Of a stretch of DNA of 64,000 nucleotides, positions 16,724 to 25,529 are shown piece after piece. Both the position numbers and the translations under genes were made by a program. This DNA is from CAZOWM01 sp964583615 (lineage in GTDB: Bacteria > Spirochaetota > B62-G9 > DRHN01), in assembly GCA_964583615.1 (NCBI GenBank), contig CAZOWM010000011.1:12557-76556 (forward strand). Direction: 5' to 3'. The notes beneath the pieces were generated by a model that was given only the letters and a program-made list of their open reading frames with translations, was not told where the DNA came from and searched no databases. Numbering within the stretch: the stretch's first letter is position 1; every line of letters begins with the position of its first letter.

Positions 16724-17715
16724 TCAGGAAATACCTTCTCAAAGCTGGGGGTCTGGTGTTCTGTGTGTTTCTCTGCATATCGTGCACGGCGAAACTAACA
16801 TCAATCTCAGACACGAGCATCGCGCTCGGAACCTATGTCCAGCTGACCCTCGTCATCCAGAGAGGGAGCGAGAAACAGGCGGAAAGCACCCTTCAGGACG
16901 TGTACGCGTGTATCGACGACCTCGATGCCCGTTTTGACTACAGATATGAAGGCGGTACGCTCAACAAATTCAACCGGTCCGAGCAGATGCAGAAAAACGA
17001 TGACTCAGCCCTCTTTTCCCTCATCGAATCTTCTCTGGAATACGCACGGTTCACCGGCGGGTATTTTGATCCCACCATTCTTCCAATTGTCGATCTCTGG
17101 GGGTTCAACAGAGGGGCCCCGCGTCTCCCCGCACCAGAACAAATCACCGAAGCGCTCGGATACGTCGGGTATGAAAAAGTCACGGTTTCAGACAGTGTGA
17201 TAAAAAAACCCGTCTGGGTGAAGTTCGATCTCAGCGGAGTTGCGAAAGGAAGAATTGTTGACCTGATAAAAGAGGCCCTTATCACAGAGGGGCATGAAAA
17301 TTTTTTAGTGAACGCGGGGGGAGACATCTATGTAAACGGGCTGAACAGTGAAAGGAAAAAGTGGCGGATTGCCATACAGGACCCGGTGCGTGAGAACGAG
17401 TACAGCGGTATCATTGAAAAAACCAACACAGCGGTTGTAACCTCCGGAGACTATGAGCAGTTCTTCTTTGAGAACGGAGTAAAGTACTCTCACCTGTTCA
17501 ACCCGAAAACAGGATACCCCCTGAATGAAATGCACAGCGTCACCGTGATTTCTGACAATACCGCCTTTGCCGACGCTGTTGCAACCGCGGTCTTCAGCAT
17601 GGGAAAAACCGAGGGATACGCGTTTCTCGTGGAAAACGGACTGGAGGGGTTTCTCATCTACTCCGATGCAGACGGAAAGATTCAGACAAAAAGCACATCG
17701 AAATTCTGGGAATAG
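16720..17715 (+). CDS. apbE: FAD:protein FMN transferase
   Basis: 331-residue ApbE lipoprotein that attaches FMN to Thr residues of exported proteins such as RnfG/NqrC. The start at 16720 overlaps the upstream TGA (ATGA). The signal peptide ends in a CISC lipobox. Family motifs are GTYVQLT, GGYFDPTILPIVDLWGF, KFDLSGVAKGRIVD, NAGGDIYVNG and SHLFNPKTGYP (FAD and Mg2+ site). No obvious flavinylation target lies in this window. It converges on the minus-strand gene ending at 17726, with 10 bases between. Confidence 0.93.
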   Translation: MIRKYLLKAGGLVFCVFLCISCTAKLTSISDTSIALGTYVQLTLVIQRGSEKQAESTLQDVYACIDDLDARFDYRYEGGTLNKFNRSEQMQKNDDSALFSLIESSLEYARFTGGYFDPTILPIVDLWGFNRGAPRLPAPEQITEALGYVGYEKVTVSDSVIKKPVWVKFDLSGVAKGRIVDLIKEALITEGHENFLVNAGGDIYVNGLNSERKKWRIAIQDPVRENEYSGIIEKTNTAVVTSGDYEQFFFENGVKYSHLFNPKTGYPLNEMHSVTVISDNTAFADAVATAVFSMGKTEGYAFLVENGLEGFLIYSDADGKIQTKSTSKFWE

Positions 17716-17725
17716 GCTGCAGGTT

Positions 17726-19366
17726 CTACTGTGAGGCGACCCTGATGAAGATGTTCTCTTTCCGCAGCTCCCGTTTCAACCGCTGCACGTCGGTATGTGC
17801 TTTCAAGACAACAAGGGTGTCGAATGCCCGCTCGATGTGTGTCTGGATATATCTGTTCTGTAAGAGTTTGAGCCTCGTTTTTTCCGAGTCAATATGAAGC
17901 ACCCAGCTTCGGCTGATCTGCACGTCGATCTTCGACGAGGACCAGAGTTTGATCGAATCAAGAATTCCTTCATTCACGGTTGTTCCCGCTGTCCACCTCA
18001 GCACCTCGCTGAAAACCTCGGCATCGCCGATGTACTCGATCCCGCGGCTGATGGAATCGCGGTCGATGCTCAGCCTCATCACCTCACCCCGCTGAACGAT
18101 GTCGGAAAAACCTGCAAGCACATAGAGATGAAAATGCGAAATCCTGTCGGCGAACACCATGAGCTCACGGTTTGTGTTCACGACCACGGACCCTTCTCCG
18201 CTCTGAATGTTTTTCTGAAAAGTGTTTGCCTTTACCCATACGCCTGATGTATCGCAGAGCACGAACCCTCTGAACACGAGGCCATCGAGCGATGCGGAAT
18301 ACTGAGCGAGCCGTTCTGAACGCTTTTCTTTCGAAAAGGGAGCGCGTATAATCTCCTTCATCACGTGCTCCCGCATCAGCAGGGAGAAAAGCGATTCGCT
18401 AGTACAGGTTTTTTTCTTTTTCAGCACCGCAAGAATCCGCCGTTCGTCTTCCGAGAGGACCGTTTTCAATTGAGTTATCTTGTCCGCATATCCCTTTTTT
18501 GCAAAGGATTCGTCGATCATGTATCTTCCATTCTCTTCCCTCAAAACGCCCAGAAGCTCGAGGTCGCGAACATAGCGGCTCTTATCTGCTTCGCTTCCGG
18601 GAAAAAATTTCAGGCACGTGGAAAAGGTCTTTTGTGCATGCGTTTTTTTGAGGGACAGGTACAGCATACAATCGATACTTTTTACAATGTCGTGCAGGTA
18701 GAGGCTCTGTCCGAAAAACGGAGTGCGGTTTTTCGAACCCGTGCTTTTTTTTCCGACGTTCTCACTGAGCGCCCATATCGGGATAAACGTCCCTTTGTCG
18801 GCAAAAAGCGCGATATCCACCTGTCTTTCTTCGTACAGGGGCATGAATTCAGCGCTTCGTTCCCTGCGCGCGGGAACCACCCCTCCGTGCATGACGATTT
18901 CCCTCAAGGCATGGGAGCTTCCTTTCGGAAGAAGAAACCGGTCGTCAACAATGCGTGAGAGAGCATTTATGACTTCGCCGGGTTTGTACATTCTGTATGT
19001 TCCCAGCTGCTCCAGTATTTCGGGAAACAGGTACACCTTGTCAAGCCGGTCGTTCAAAAGCCTCCTGTCCTTTCTCAGGTACACGAAACCCTTCTGTGCG
19101 AGGCCTTCGATGCTTGCGTCAAGCTCAACGTCACTTTCATACATCTTGTGAAGGTCTCCCTTGTAGAGGAGGCCTCGGCTGCACAGGAGGGCATAGAGCA
19201 GGGCGCGTTCCTGCCCTGTGAGCGATGAGCACGAGGGTGCAAGAATATCTCTCTTCGTCATGTGGCGGATGAGCTCGTCGACCGTGGAGTGTTCACTCAC
19301 TCCCCAGAAGCGGCAGATCTTCTGAATCTCATTTTGCGTTTTTCTTAAAAGCTCTTTTTTCAGCAT
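17726..19366 (-). CDS. Stand-alone protein resembling the helicase XPB/Ssl2-associated domain (Helicase_C_3)
   Basis: 546-residue protein with no helicase ATPase motifs. The C-terminal third (about 390-546: SVVVNTNRELMVFADRISHFHLYVLAGFSD, MRLSIDRDSISRGIEY, LRWTAGTTVNEGILDSIKLWSSS) follows the pattern of the helicase conserved C-terminal domain 3. The N-terminal part has winged-helix-like segments (LTGQERALLYALLCSRGLLYKGDL; SEDERRILAVLKKKKTCTSESL). Such proteins are thought to bind nucleic acid, but no function is established here. It lies 2 bases after the EcfT-like gene, at the end of the ribosomal-protein block. Confidence 0.6.
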   Translation of the reverse strand: MLKKELLRKTQNEIQKICRFWGVSEHSTVDELIRHMTKRDILAPSCSSLTGQERALLYALLCSRGLLYKGDLHKMYESDVELDASIEGLAQKGFVYLRKDRRLLNDRLDKVYLFPEILEQLGTYRMYKPGEVINALSRIVDDRFLLPKGSSHALREIVMHGGVVPARRERSAEFMPLYEERQVDIALFADKGTFIPIWALSENVGKKSTGSKNRTPFFGQSLYLHDIVKSIDCMLYLSLKKTHAQKTFSTCLKFFPGSEADKSRYVRDLELLGVLREENGRYMIDESFAKKGYADKITQLKTVLSEDERRILAVLKKKKTCTSESLFSLLMREHVMKEIIRAPFSKEKRSERLAQYSASLDGLVFRGFVLCDTSGVWVKANTFQKNIQSGEGSVVVNTNRELMVFADRISHFHLYVLAGFSDIVQRGEVMRLSIDRDSISRGIEYIGDAEVFSEVLRWTAGTTVNEGILDSIKLWSSSKIDVQISRSWVLHIDSEKTRLKLLQNRYIQTHIERAFDTLVVLKAHTDVQRLKRELRKENIFIRVASQ

Positions 19367-19368
19367 GC

Positions 19369-20082
19369 TCAGTCAAAACCCATCTTCAGGATGAATATAG
19401 AACAGTACAGCAGAATCTGTGAACCAATGTATAGATAGTCGCGCGAGGAAATCTTCATTGTCACGAACTGATTTTGTTCTATGCGTTCATATTCGCCGTA
19501 CGACCGATCGTACACGCTGTGAATGAACTGCACCGTCCGCTTCTTCAGGCTCACGTGTTTCGGCCGGAAAAATCGCGGAATCTCGGCGTAGAGGTATTTG
19601 AAAATTTGAAGTACATGGTAGAGAATGAGAAAAAAATTTTTCCGCAAACTGTTTTTCCCCCTCCTCGCATCCTTCCTTTTGAACAAATAATTTACCGATG
19701 AGAGAGAACTGTCGAGCGTGTAGAGAGCGGAAAAAAGCTCTTCCGGTGAAAATCCGGCTGTGAGGATCTTGCTCGTGAGAAACATTTCCACTATCACTCC
19801 GGTGAAAAATACTCCCCTGGCGAGCCCCTGTCTTAGGACAATCAGCGGCCCGTAGTGGATAATCACTTCTCCTCCCCCCCGAACAGCGTTGAGCCCGAAC
19901 ACGAACAGGAGGAGGGGGAAAAGAGGCATGATTTCACGGAAACGAATCTGTTTCATTCCTTTTGTGAGGAAAAAGGATACACAGATGAGAACAGCCTGTA
20001 CGATGAGTGCGGTAAACTCTTTTGTCGATAATGCGACAGATATAAAGATAAGTATATTGAAAAGTTGCGAAAACGGGGTAAT
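19369..20082 (-). CDS. EcfT/CbiQ-like transmembrane protein, apparent non-canonical start
   Basis: Membrane protein resembling the T component of energy-coupling-factor transporters (CbiQ/EcfT): hydrophobic helices, IMPLFPLLLFVFGLNAV, then GLARGVFFTGVIVEMFLTSKILTAGFSPEELFSALYTLD. The first ATG (19956) would remove conserved N-terminal helices. The frame stays open upstream and encodes ITPFSQLFNILIFISVALS and further hydrophobic sequence up to the rplQ stop. No ATG, GTG or TTG exists there; an ATT at 20082 follows GGAAG by 10 bases and would give 237 residues. No ATPase or S component is adjacent. The downstream gene starts 2 bases later. Confidence 0.6.
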   Translation of the reverse strand: MTPFSQLFNILIFISVALSTKEFTALIVQAVLICVSFFLTKGMKQIRFREIMPLFPLLLFVFGLNAVRGGGEVIIHYGPLIVLRQGLARGVFFTGVIVEMFLTSKILTAGFSPEELFSALYTLDSSLSSVNYLFKRKDARRGKNSLRKNFFLILYHVLQIFKYLYAEIPRFFRPKHVSLKKRTVQFIHSVYDRSYGEYERIEQNQFVTMKISSRDYLYIGSQILLYCSIFILKMGFD

Positions 20083-20087
20083 GCCTA

Positions 20088-20501
20088 TTATTCTTCCTTC
20101 GCTTGTTCTTTCTTTTTCGCTTTTTGTTTCGTCTGAGGCTTCTGTTTGATTTCGACGAGCTCCAAAATCGACAGTTCTGCGCCGTCTCCCTTTCTGTTGC
20201 CGAGCTTTATGATCCTCGTATACCCGCCGTTGACGTCTTTGTAGCGGGGAGCGATGTCATCGAAGAGCTTTGCCACGATATCCCGGTCACCGATGCGGGT
20301 GAAAAGGATCCTCTTGTTGTGGAGAGTATTTTCTTTCGCTCGTGTTATGGCCTTTTCACTCAATCTCCGCAGTTCCTTTGCCTTCGCCGCGGTTGTTTGT
20401 ATCCTCTCGTTCTCGAAAAAAGAAACCATCATGTTCGAAAACATGGATTTTTTGTGTGCATGTGTTCTGCTGAACTTCTTCACTCCCTTGAGATGTCTCA
20501 T
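20088..20501 (-). CDS. rplQ: 50S ribosomal protein L17
   Basis: 137-residue bL17 of the large subunit. The core RHLKGVKKFSRTHAHKKSMFSNMMVSFFENERIQTT is typical. The C-terminus carries an extra Lys/Gln/Glu-rich tail (about 117-137), probably disordered. It begins one base after the rpoA stop, the usual end of the alpha operon, but here the EcfT-like gene continues after it. Confidence 0.97.
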   Translation of the reverse strand: MRHLKGVKKFSRTHAHKKSMFSNMMVSFFENERIQTTAAKAKELRRLSEKAITRAKENTLHNKRILFTRIGDRDIVAKLFDDIAPRYKDVNGGYTRIIKLGNRKGDGAELSILELVEIKQKPQTKQKAKKKEQAKEE

Positions 20502-20502
20502 G

Positions 20503-21540
20503 CTACTTCTCCACTTCCGTTTTTACCATTTTCTGGTCAAGGTAATCCTTCAGGCCCAGGGTGAGCCCGTATTCCTGGAGTTTTTCCTTGATTTCCTGAA
20601 GAGATTTCTTACCGAAATTCTTCGTCTTCGAGATCTCATCCTCCGTCAGCCGCGAGAGGTCACCGATCGTTTTCACGTTGATGTTTCGCAGGCAGTTCGA
20701 GCTCCGGACCGAGAGTTCGAGCTCTTCCACCGGTGTGTCGATTATCGACTGGAGGCGTTCGATTTCCTCGTCTATCTCACTTTCTTCGTCTTCGAACTCC
20801 TCATTAAAATTGATGAAGTGGACGAGATAATCCTTCAAAATCTTTGCAGCGTCCGCGACCGCATCTTCAGGAAGTATGCTCCCGTCCGTCCATACCTCCA
20901 ACACGAGCTTGTCGTAATCCCCCCTCTGGCCCACCCGGGTGTTTTCGACCTTGAAGTTACATTTCTTTATCGGGGAAAACAGCGCATCAATCGGTATCGT
21001 GCCGATGGTTTCTATGTTTTCGACATTGGATTCGGCCGAGACGTATCCGCGGCCGAGATTGATCTGCACGTCGAGAATAATCCTGCACTCCTCATTCAGG
21101 GTCGCGAGGTGAAGGTCCGGGTTAAGCACCGATATATTGTCGTCGACCGCAATATCCGAGGCCTTGAGCTCTGCTGGGCCTTCCTTCTCGATCGTGACCA
21201 TCCTCGTTTCAGCCTCGTCGTTCAGTGCCAACCGTATGTTTTTCAGATTGAGAATGAAATCTATGGTGTCCTCTACCAATCCCGGTATCGTATCGAATTC
21301 ACTTGTAATGAGCCGCATCGTCTGCTTTTCCTTGTCGAAAGCCTCGATGTGTATCGCAACGATTGCGTATCCCTGGAGAGCGGAAAGAAGCGTCCTTCTG
21401 ATCGAGTTCCCGAGAGTCGTGCCGTATCCGCGCTCGAGAGGTGCAGCAATGATCTTCCCGTATTCTTTCTTCCCCCCCTCATATTCGATCGATATGGATC
21501 GTGGGCGCTTCATCCCTTTTAGGAGATTCTTGTGTGCCAT
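20503..21540 (-). CDS. rpoA: RNA polymerase alpha subunit
   Basis: 345-residue alpha subunit that nucleates polymerase assembly and contacts promoters and regulators. The N-terminal dimerisation domain (GYGTTLGNSIRRTLLSALQGYAIVAI) and the C-terminal DNA-binding domain (LELSVRSSNCLRNINVKTIGDLSRLTEDEISKTKNFGKKSLQEIKEKL) are both complete, joined by an acidic linker (about 235-255). It follows rpsD by 18 bases. Confidence 0.98.
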   Translation of the reverse strand: MAHKNLLKGMKRPRSISIEYEGGKKEYGKIIAAPLERGYGTTLGNSIRRTLLSALQGYAIVAIHIEAFDKEKQTMRLITSEFDTIPGLVEDTIDFILNLKNIRLALNDEAETRMVTIEKEGPAELKASDIAVDDNISVLNPDLHLATLNEECRIILDVQINLGRGYVSAESNVENIETIGTIPIDALFSPIKKCNFKVENTRVGQRGDYDKLVLEVWTDGSILPEDAVADAAKILKDYLVHFINFNEEFEDEESEIDEEIERLQSIIDTPVEELELSVRSSNCLRNINVKTIGDLSRLTEDEISKTKNFGKKSLQEIKEKLQEYGLTLGLKDYLDQKMVKTEVEK

Positions 21541-21558
21541 CGCGTTACTGCTCCTCGA

Positions 21559-22185
21559 TTATTTCGAATAGTATTCAACGATCAACTGTTCATTGACCGG
21601 CAGGTCGATCTCTTCACGTTTCGGAAGATAGACAAATTTGCCCTTGAGGCTGTCTGGATCGACTTCAATCCATGGAACCGTGCCGATGCGTGATATGTCT
21701 TTCATGCTTTCGAGAATGGGAATCATTTTCTTGCTCTTTTCCATCACCTCGACCTCATCGCCTTCCTTGACGAAGTATGAAGGGATGTCCACCTTGCGCC
21801 CGTTCACCATAATGTGGCCGTGGCGAAGGATCTGCCGTGCCATCTTTCTGGAGCATGCAAAGTGCATGCGGTACACCACGTTGTCGAGCCTCTGCTCGAG
21901 AAGCACTAAAAGCAGCTCGCCTGTGATTCCCTTTTTTCTCGATGCGATCTCGAAGTATCTCTTGAATTGCCTCTCGAGCAAACCGTAATACCTCTTTATC
22001 TTCTGCTTCTCTCTCAGCTGCACCCCGTACTCAGACACTTTTATTCTTCGCTTCGGCATTACTCCCGGGGGAAGCCGTTTTTTCACGATCGGGCACTTGC
22101 TCGAAAGGCACCGTTCTCCCTTGAGCATAAGCTTTGTCCCTTCCCGTCTGCACTGCCTGCATGAAGGTCCCAGATATCGTGCCAT
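21559..22185 (-). CDS. rpsD: 30S ribosomal protein S4
   Basis: 208-residue uS4, a primary 16S rRNA binder. It has the zinc-binding N-terminus with Cys9, Cys12, Cys26 and Cys31, and an S4 RNA-binding domain (RLDNVVYRMHFACSRKMARQILRHGHIMVNG). Its place between rpsK and rpoA is the standard alpha-operon order. Confidence 0.98.
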   Translation of the reverse strand: MARYLGPSCRQCRREGTKLMLKGERCLSSKCPIVKKRLPPGVMPKRRIKVSEYGVQLREKQKIKRYYGLLERQFKRYFEIASRKKGITGELLLVLLEQRLDNVVYRMHFACSRKMARQILRHGHIMVNGRKVDIPSYFVKEGDEVEVMEKSKKMIPILESMKDISRIGTVPWIEVDPDSLKGKFVYLPKREEIDLPVNEQLIVEYYSK

Positions 22186-22212
22186 TTATTCCTCCGTCGG
22201 ACTTTTCGTAAT

Positions 22213-22605
22213 CTACACCCTTCTTCTTTTTCGTGGTCTGCACCCGTTGTGCGGGATTGGAGTCACGTCTTTGATCACGTTGATTTTCAGCCCCACAACC
22301 TGCAGGGTCCGTATCGCCGACTCCCTCCCGCCTCCCGGGCCCTTTACATACACGTCGACCTCGCGCAAACCGTGGTCAATTGCCTTGCGGGCGGCGTCTT
22401 CAGCTGTGATCTGTGCCGCGAAGGGAGTGCTCTTTTTCGCACCCCTGAAGTTCAGGCTTCCGGCGCTCGACCACGAGATTGTGTTTCCCTTTTTATCCGA
22501 TATTGTTACGATCGTATTGTTAAAGGTTGCTTGAATGTGAACAATACCGCTGGCGATATTTTTCTTTTCCTTTTTTCTTCCCTTTGCCTTGGTTGCTTTG
22601 GCCAA
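22213..22605 (-). CDS. rpsK: 30S ribosomal protein S11
   Basis: 130-residue uS11 of the 30S platform. Typical stretches are GIVHIQATFNNTIVTISDKKG and a C-terminal DVTPIPHNGCRPRKRRRV. It is spaced 12 bases from rpsM in the alpha operon. Confidence 0.98.
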   Translation of the reverse strand: MAKATKAKGRKKEKKNIASGIVHIQATFNNTIVTISDKKGNTISWSSAGSLNFRGAKKSTPFAAQITAEDAARKAIDHGLREVDVYVKGPGGGRESAIRTLQVVGLKINVIKDVTPIPHNGCRPRKRRRV

Positions 22606-22617
22606 TTCTCTACTCCT

Positions 22618-22986
22618 CTATTTTTTCTTTCCTGCAACAGTCTTCTTCTTGCCCTTCCTCGTACGCGCGTTTGTGCGTGTCCGCTGACCCCTGACAGGAA
22701 GGCCCCGCCTGTGGCGGATCCCCCTGTATGCACTCGTATCGATGAGCCGCTTGATGTTCATGGAGACTTCGGTTCTGAGCTCACCCTCGATCTTGTATTC
22801 TTTTTCGATGATGTTTCTCAGCCTCGCAATCTCTTCATCGGAAAGCTTTGCGACTCGCATATCGGGGTCTATTCCCGATTTCTCGATGATGTTCCGCGCA
22901 TGGGTCTTTCCGATCCCGTATATGTAAGTGAGTGCAACAACAACCCTCTTGTTGTTGGGTAAATCAACACCTGCGATTCGTGCCAT
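22618..22986 (-). CDS. rpsM: 30S ribosomal protein S13
   Basis: 122-residue uS13 of the 30S head, which contacts the P-site tRNA and the large subunit. It has ARIAGVDLPNNKRVVVALTYIYGIG at the N-terminus, a helix-hairpin-helix region, and the basic RHRRGLPVRGQRTRTNARTRKG tail. Confidence 0.98.
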   Translation of the reverse strand: MARIAGVDLPNNKRVVVALTYIYGIGKTHARNIIEKSGIDPDMRVAKLSDEEIARLRNIIEKEYKIEGELRTEVSMNIKRLIDTSAYRGIRHRRGLPVRGQRTRTNARTRKGKKKTVAGKKK

Positions 22987-23009
22987 ACAGCCCGTACTCC
23001 TCTAACGAT

Positions 23010-23123
23010 TTATTTCTGTCTCTGCTTGTGCTTCGGATTTTCACAGATCACTCGAACGATTCCTTTTCTCCTGATGATACGACATTTATCACAGATTGGT
23101 TTCACCGAGGCTCGTACTTTCAT
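23010..23123 (-). CDS. rpmJ: 50S ribosomal protein L36
   Basis: 37-residue bL36 of the zinc type: MKVRASVKPICDKCRIIRRK, with ligands Cys11, Cys14, Cys27 and His32. It lies between infA and rpsM, the usual position. Confidence 0.97.
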   Translation of the reverse strand: MKVRASVKPICDKCRIIRRKGIVRVICENPKHKQRQK

Positions 23124-23137
23124 GTGTTTCTCCGTAT

Positions 23138-23356
23138 CTATTTAAACCTGTATGTGATTCTTCCCCTGTTCAGGTCATAGGGTGACAGCTCCACGGTGAC
23201 CTTGTCACCCGGAAGAATACGTATATTGTGCATTCTCATCTTTCCCGATATATGAGCCAGGACGATGTGACCGTTTTCAAGCTCAACCTTGAACATCGCA
23301 TTCGGAAGCGGTTCTCTTACTACACCGTTTACGATGATTGCTTCCTCTTTTGACAT
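23138..23356 (-). CDS. infA: Translation initiation factor IF-1
   Basis: 72-residue OB-fold factor that occupies the 30S A site during initiation. EAIIVNGVVREPLPNAMFKVELENGH and RGRITYRFK are typical. A strong AAGGAGGA ribosome site precedes the ATG. It begins 151 bases after secY. The map or adk genes found here in many bacteria are absent. Confidence 0.97.
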   Translation of the reverse strand: MSKEEAIIVNGVVREPLPNAMFKVELENGHIVLAHISGKMRMHNIRILPGDKVTVELSPYDLNRGRITYRFK

Positions 23357-23398
23357 TCATCCTCCTTGACTCAGAGTAGCTCAGCATCCGCTGAAAAG

Positions 23399-23427
23399 AA
23401 GGTACTTTTTTTCGCCGCAATCGTCAA
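23399..23427 (-). promoter_or_regulatory. Possible promoter of infA/alpha-operon genes
   Basis: TTGACG (23422-23427), a 17-base spacer and TACCTT (23399-23404) lie in the 150-base secY-infA gap. The -10 matches consensus at only three positions, so this is tentative. Confidence 0.4.
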
Positions 23428-23506
23428 CGCACCCTCTCTGAAACCTGAACCGGAAACTTCTGCTCCTGAAACAGCGCTGCCTTCCATGAGCACAGGTCCG
23501 GCTCAA

Positions 23507-24832
23507 CTACAAATTCCTCCCTCGAATCTTCCCTCCCCGCTTCATGAAACCGTCGTAATGGCGCATGAGCAGGTGTGACTCGATCTGCTTCATGGTGTCC
23601 AGATCAACACCGACCATAATGAGCAGGGATGTTCCCCCCATGAGCTGCGCCATCTCCGGAGGCAGCCCGAGCCAGCGCTGAATGAGCGTCGGAACGAGGG
23701 CGATCATCGCAAGAAAAATCGACCCTGGCAAAACGATCCTGTTCAAAACCTTTTGAAGGTATGTGGAGGTGTTCACACCCGGCCTGATACCCGGAATGTA
23801 CCCTCCCACCTTTTTCAAATTGTCCGCAATATCAATGGGGTTGAGCTGAATCTGTGTGTAAAAATAGGTAAAAAATATGATTAAAAGCGCGTACAGCGTG
23901 AGATACAGCACGTTCCCCGGGCTCAGCAAGACCGCAAACCTGTCCAGTGCGGGAACCCTCGCCCCGAGTGATTTCGCGATCTGTGCGGGAAACAGCAGGA
24001 CCGAAGACGCAAAGATTATGGGAATCACACCCGAAGGATTTATCTTGAGCGGCAGGTGCGTTGCCTGAGCGGAATAGATCTTTCTCCCCACCACCTTTTT
24101 CGCGTGCTGAATCGGAATCCTCCTCTGTCCCTGCTGCTCCATGATGACGAACGCGATGATTGCGACAAAGATGCCGAATGATGCGATAAGGACGATCGGA
24201 TTCAGCTCTCCGACCTTCAGCTGGTCGTACACCTGTGTGAATGCTGTTGGAATCCGCGCAACGATCCCGATGAAGATGATGAGTGAAATCCCGTTTCCTA
24301 TTCCCCTTTCAGTTATCTGCTCCCCGATCCACATCAGAAAAAGGGTGCCGGTGGTTATCGCGACCACCGCGTTGATCGTAAACCCGAGCCCCGGATTCAC
24401 GATAACCTCAGGCCTGGACTTCATGAACACGGTGAGCGCGTAGGACTGGATGCCCGAAATCCCCACAGTGGAAAACCGCGTTATCTGCTGTATCTTTTTA
24501 CGGCCGACCTCCCCCTCTTTCGAGAGCCGCTCCAGTACCGGGATGACAACCGTGAGCAGCTGGAGAATTATCGAAGCGGATATGTAGGGCATGATTCCGA
24601 GCGCAAATACGGTAAACCTGCTCAGCGCGCCACCCGCAAAGAGGTCTAAAAACCCCAAAAGCCCCCCTGCCGACTGCGTGAACAGCCTTTCAAGAGCAAC
24701 CGCATCTATTCCGGGAACCGGTATGTACGCTCCTATCCTCACGATCAGCACCATGAGAAGCGTAAACAGAACCCTTCTTCTCAGCTCAGGGATCCTGAAA
24801 ATGTTTATCGCGATGTTTCCTGTTCCAGCCAT
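23507..24832 (-). CDS. secY: Preprotein translocase subunit SecY
   Basis: 441-residue channel subunit of the Sec translocon with ten TM helices. PELRRRVLFTLLMVLIVRIGAYIPVPGID at the N-terminus and GIRPG(V)NTSTYL near 345 are typical. It is encoded after rplO in the spc operon. Its partner secE is at 48919; secG is not in the window. Confidence 0.98.
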   Translation of the reverse strand: MAGTGNIAINIFRIPELRRRVLFTLLMVLIVRIGAYIPVPGIDAVALERLFTQSAGGLLGFLDLFAGGALSRFTVFALGIMPYISASIILQLLTVVIPVLERLSKEGEVGRKKIQQITRFSTVGISGIQSYALTVFMKSRPEVIVNPGLGFTINAVVAITTGTLFLMWIGEQITERGIGNGISLIIFIGIVARIPTAFTQVYDQLKVGELNPIVLIASFGIFVAIIAFVIMEQQGQRRIPIQHAKKVVGRKIYSAQATHLPLKINPSGVIPIIFASSVLLFPAQIAKSLGARVPALDRFAVLLSPGNVLYLTLYALLIIFFTYFYTQIQLNPIDIADNLKKVGGYIPGIRPGVNTSTYLQKVLNRIVLPGSIFLAMIALVPTLIQRWLGLPPEMAQLMGGTSLLIMVGVDLDTMKQIESHLLMRHYDGFMKRGGKIRGRNL

Positions 24833-24881
24833 ACTCTTACCCCGCCTTCATCGGATGTGCGCCTCTCTGTCCCGAGACTGT

Positions 24882-25331
24882 TCAACCTCCATTCTTCTCG
24901 ACGATCTCCACATTGCCGCCGGCCTTCTGCACCCCTTCAAGCGCCTTTTTCGATGCTTTGTGCACCACGACGGTCAGCTTTTTCGTCAGCTCCCCCTTGC
25001 CGAGGAGCTTCACGTAGCGTCCTTTTTTGTTTACCAGACGACGTTTGAGCATCACATCGTAATCCACTCTCTCTCCTTCGCCGAAGCGCTCCAGATCTCC
25101 GATGTTCACAATCTGAAACATGTGCTCGAACTGCTCGTTGTTGAATCCACGCTTCGGCAGCCTCCGGGCGAGAGGCATCTGCCCTCCTTCGAAGCCGATT
25201 TGCCTGCTGTACCCTGATCTGGATTTTTGCCCGTTAGACCCCCGTCCAGACGTGCATCCGCGCCCGCCTCCCTGGCCTCTTCCCACTACCTTTCTCTTCT
25301 TTGTTGCTCCAACCGGTGCATGAAGCTTCAT
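24882..25331 (-). CDS. rplO: 50S ribosomal protein L15
   Basis: 149-residue uL15 with the long Gly/Arg-rich extension (VGRGQGGGRGCTSGRGSNGQKSRSG) that threads into 23S rRNA. Its start overlaps the rpmD stop by four bases. Confidence 0.98.
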   Translation of the reverse strand: MKLHAPVGATKKRKVVGRGQGGGRGCTSGRGSNGQKSRSGYSRQIGFEGGQMPLARRLPKRGFNNEQFEHMFQIVNIGDLERFGEGERVDYDVMLKRRLVNKKGRYVKLLGKGELTKKLTVVVHKASKKALEGVQKAGGNVEIVEKNGG

Positions 25332-25522
25332 TGTTCCACCCTTTCGGCCTTTATCAGATGCTGAACTTTCGAAATCATCCCCTGAATCTGCGGGGTGTTC
25401 TTCTGCACAACCGAGGAGTTGAGCTTTCTCAGCCCCAGTGCACGAACAATTTTTCGCTGTTTTTCGGGAACTCCGATTGTACTTTTTACAAGACGAATCT
25501 TTACAAGCTCTTGTTTTGCCAT
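25328..25522 (-). CDS. rpmD: 50S ribosomal protein L30
   Basis: 64-residue uL30 (VKIRLVKSTIGVPEKQRKIVRALGLRKLNSSVVQ). It overlaps rplO by four bases, so the two are translationally coupled. Confidence 0.96.
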   Translation of the reverse strand: MAKQELVKIRLVKSTIGVPEKQRKIVRALGLRKLNSSVVQKNTPQIQGMISKVQHLIKAERVEQ

Positions 25523-25529
25523 GACTGGA

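Noticed and set aside
23366..23578. 70-codon plus-strand frame over the secY-infA gap
   Set aside because: Runs into secY antisense; no motifs; the gap more likely holds the infA promoter.
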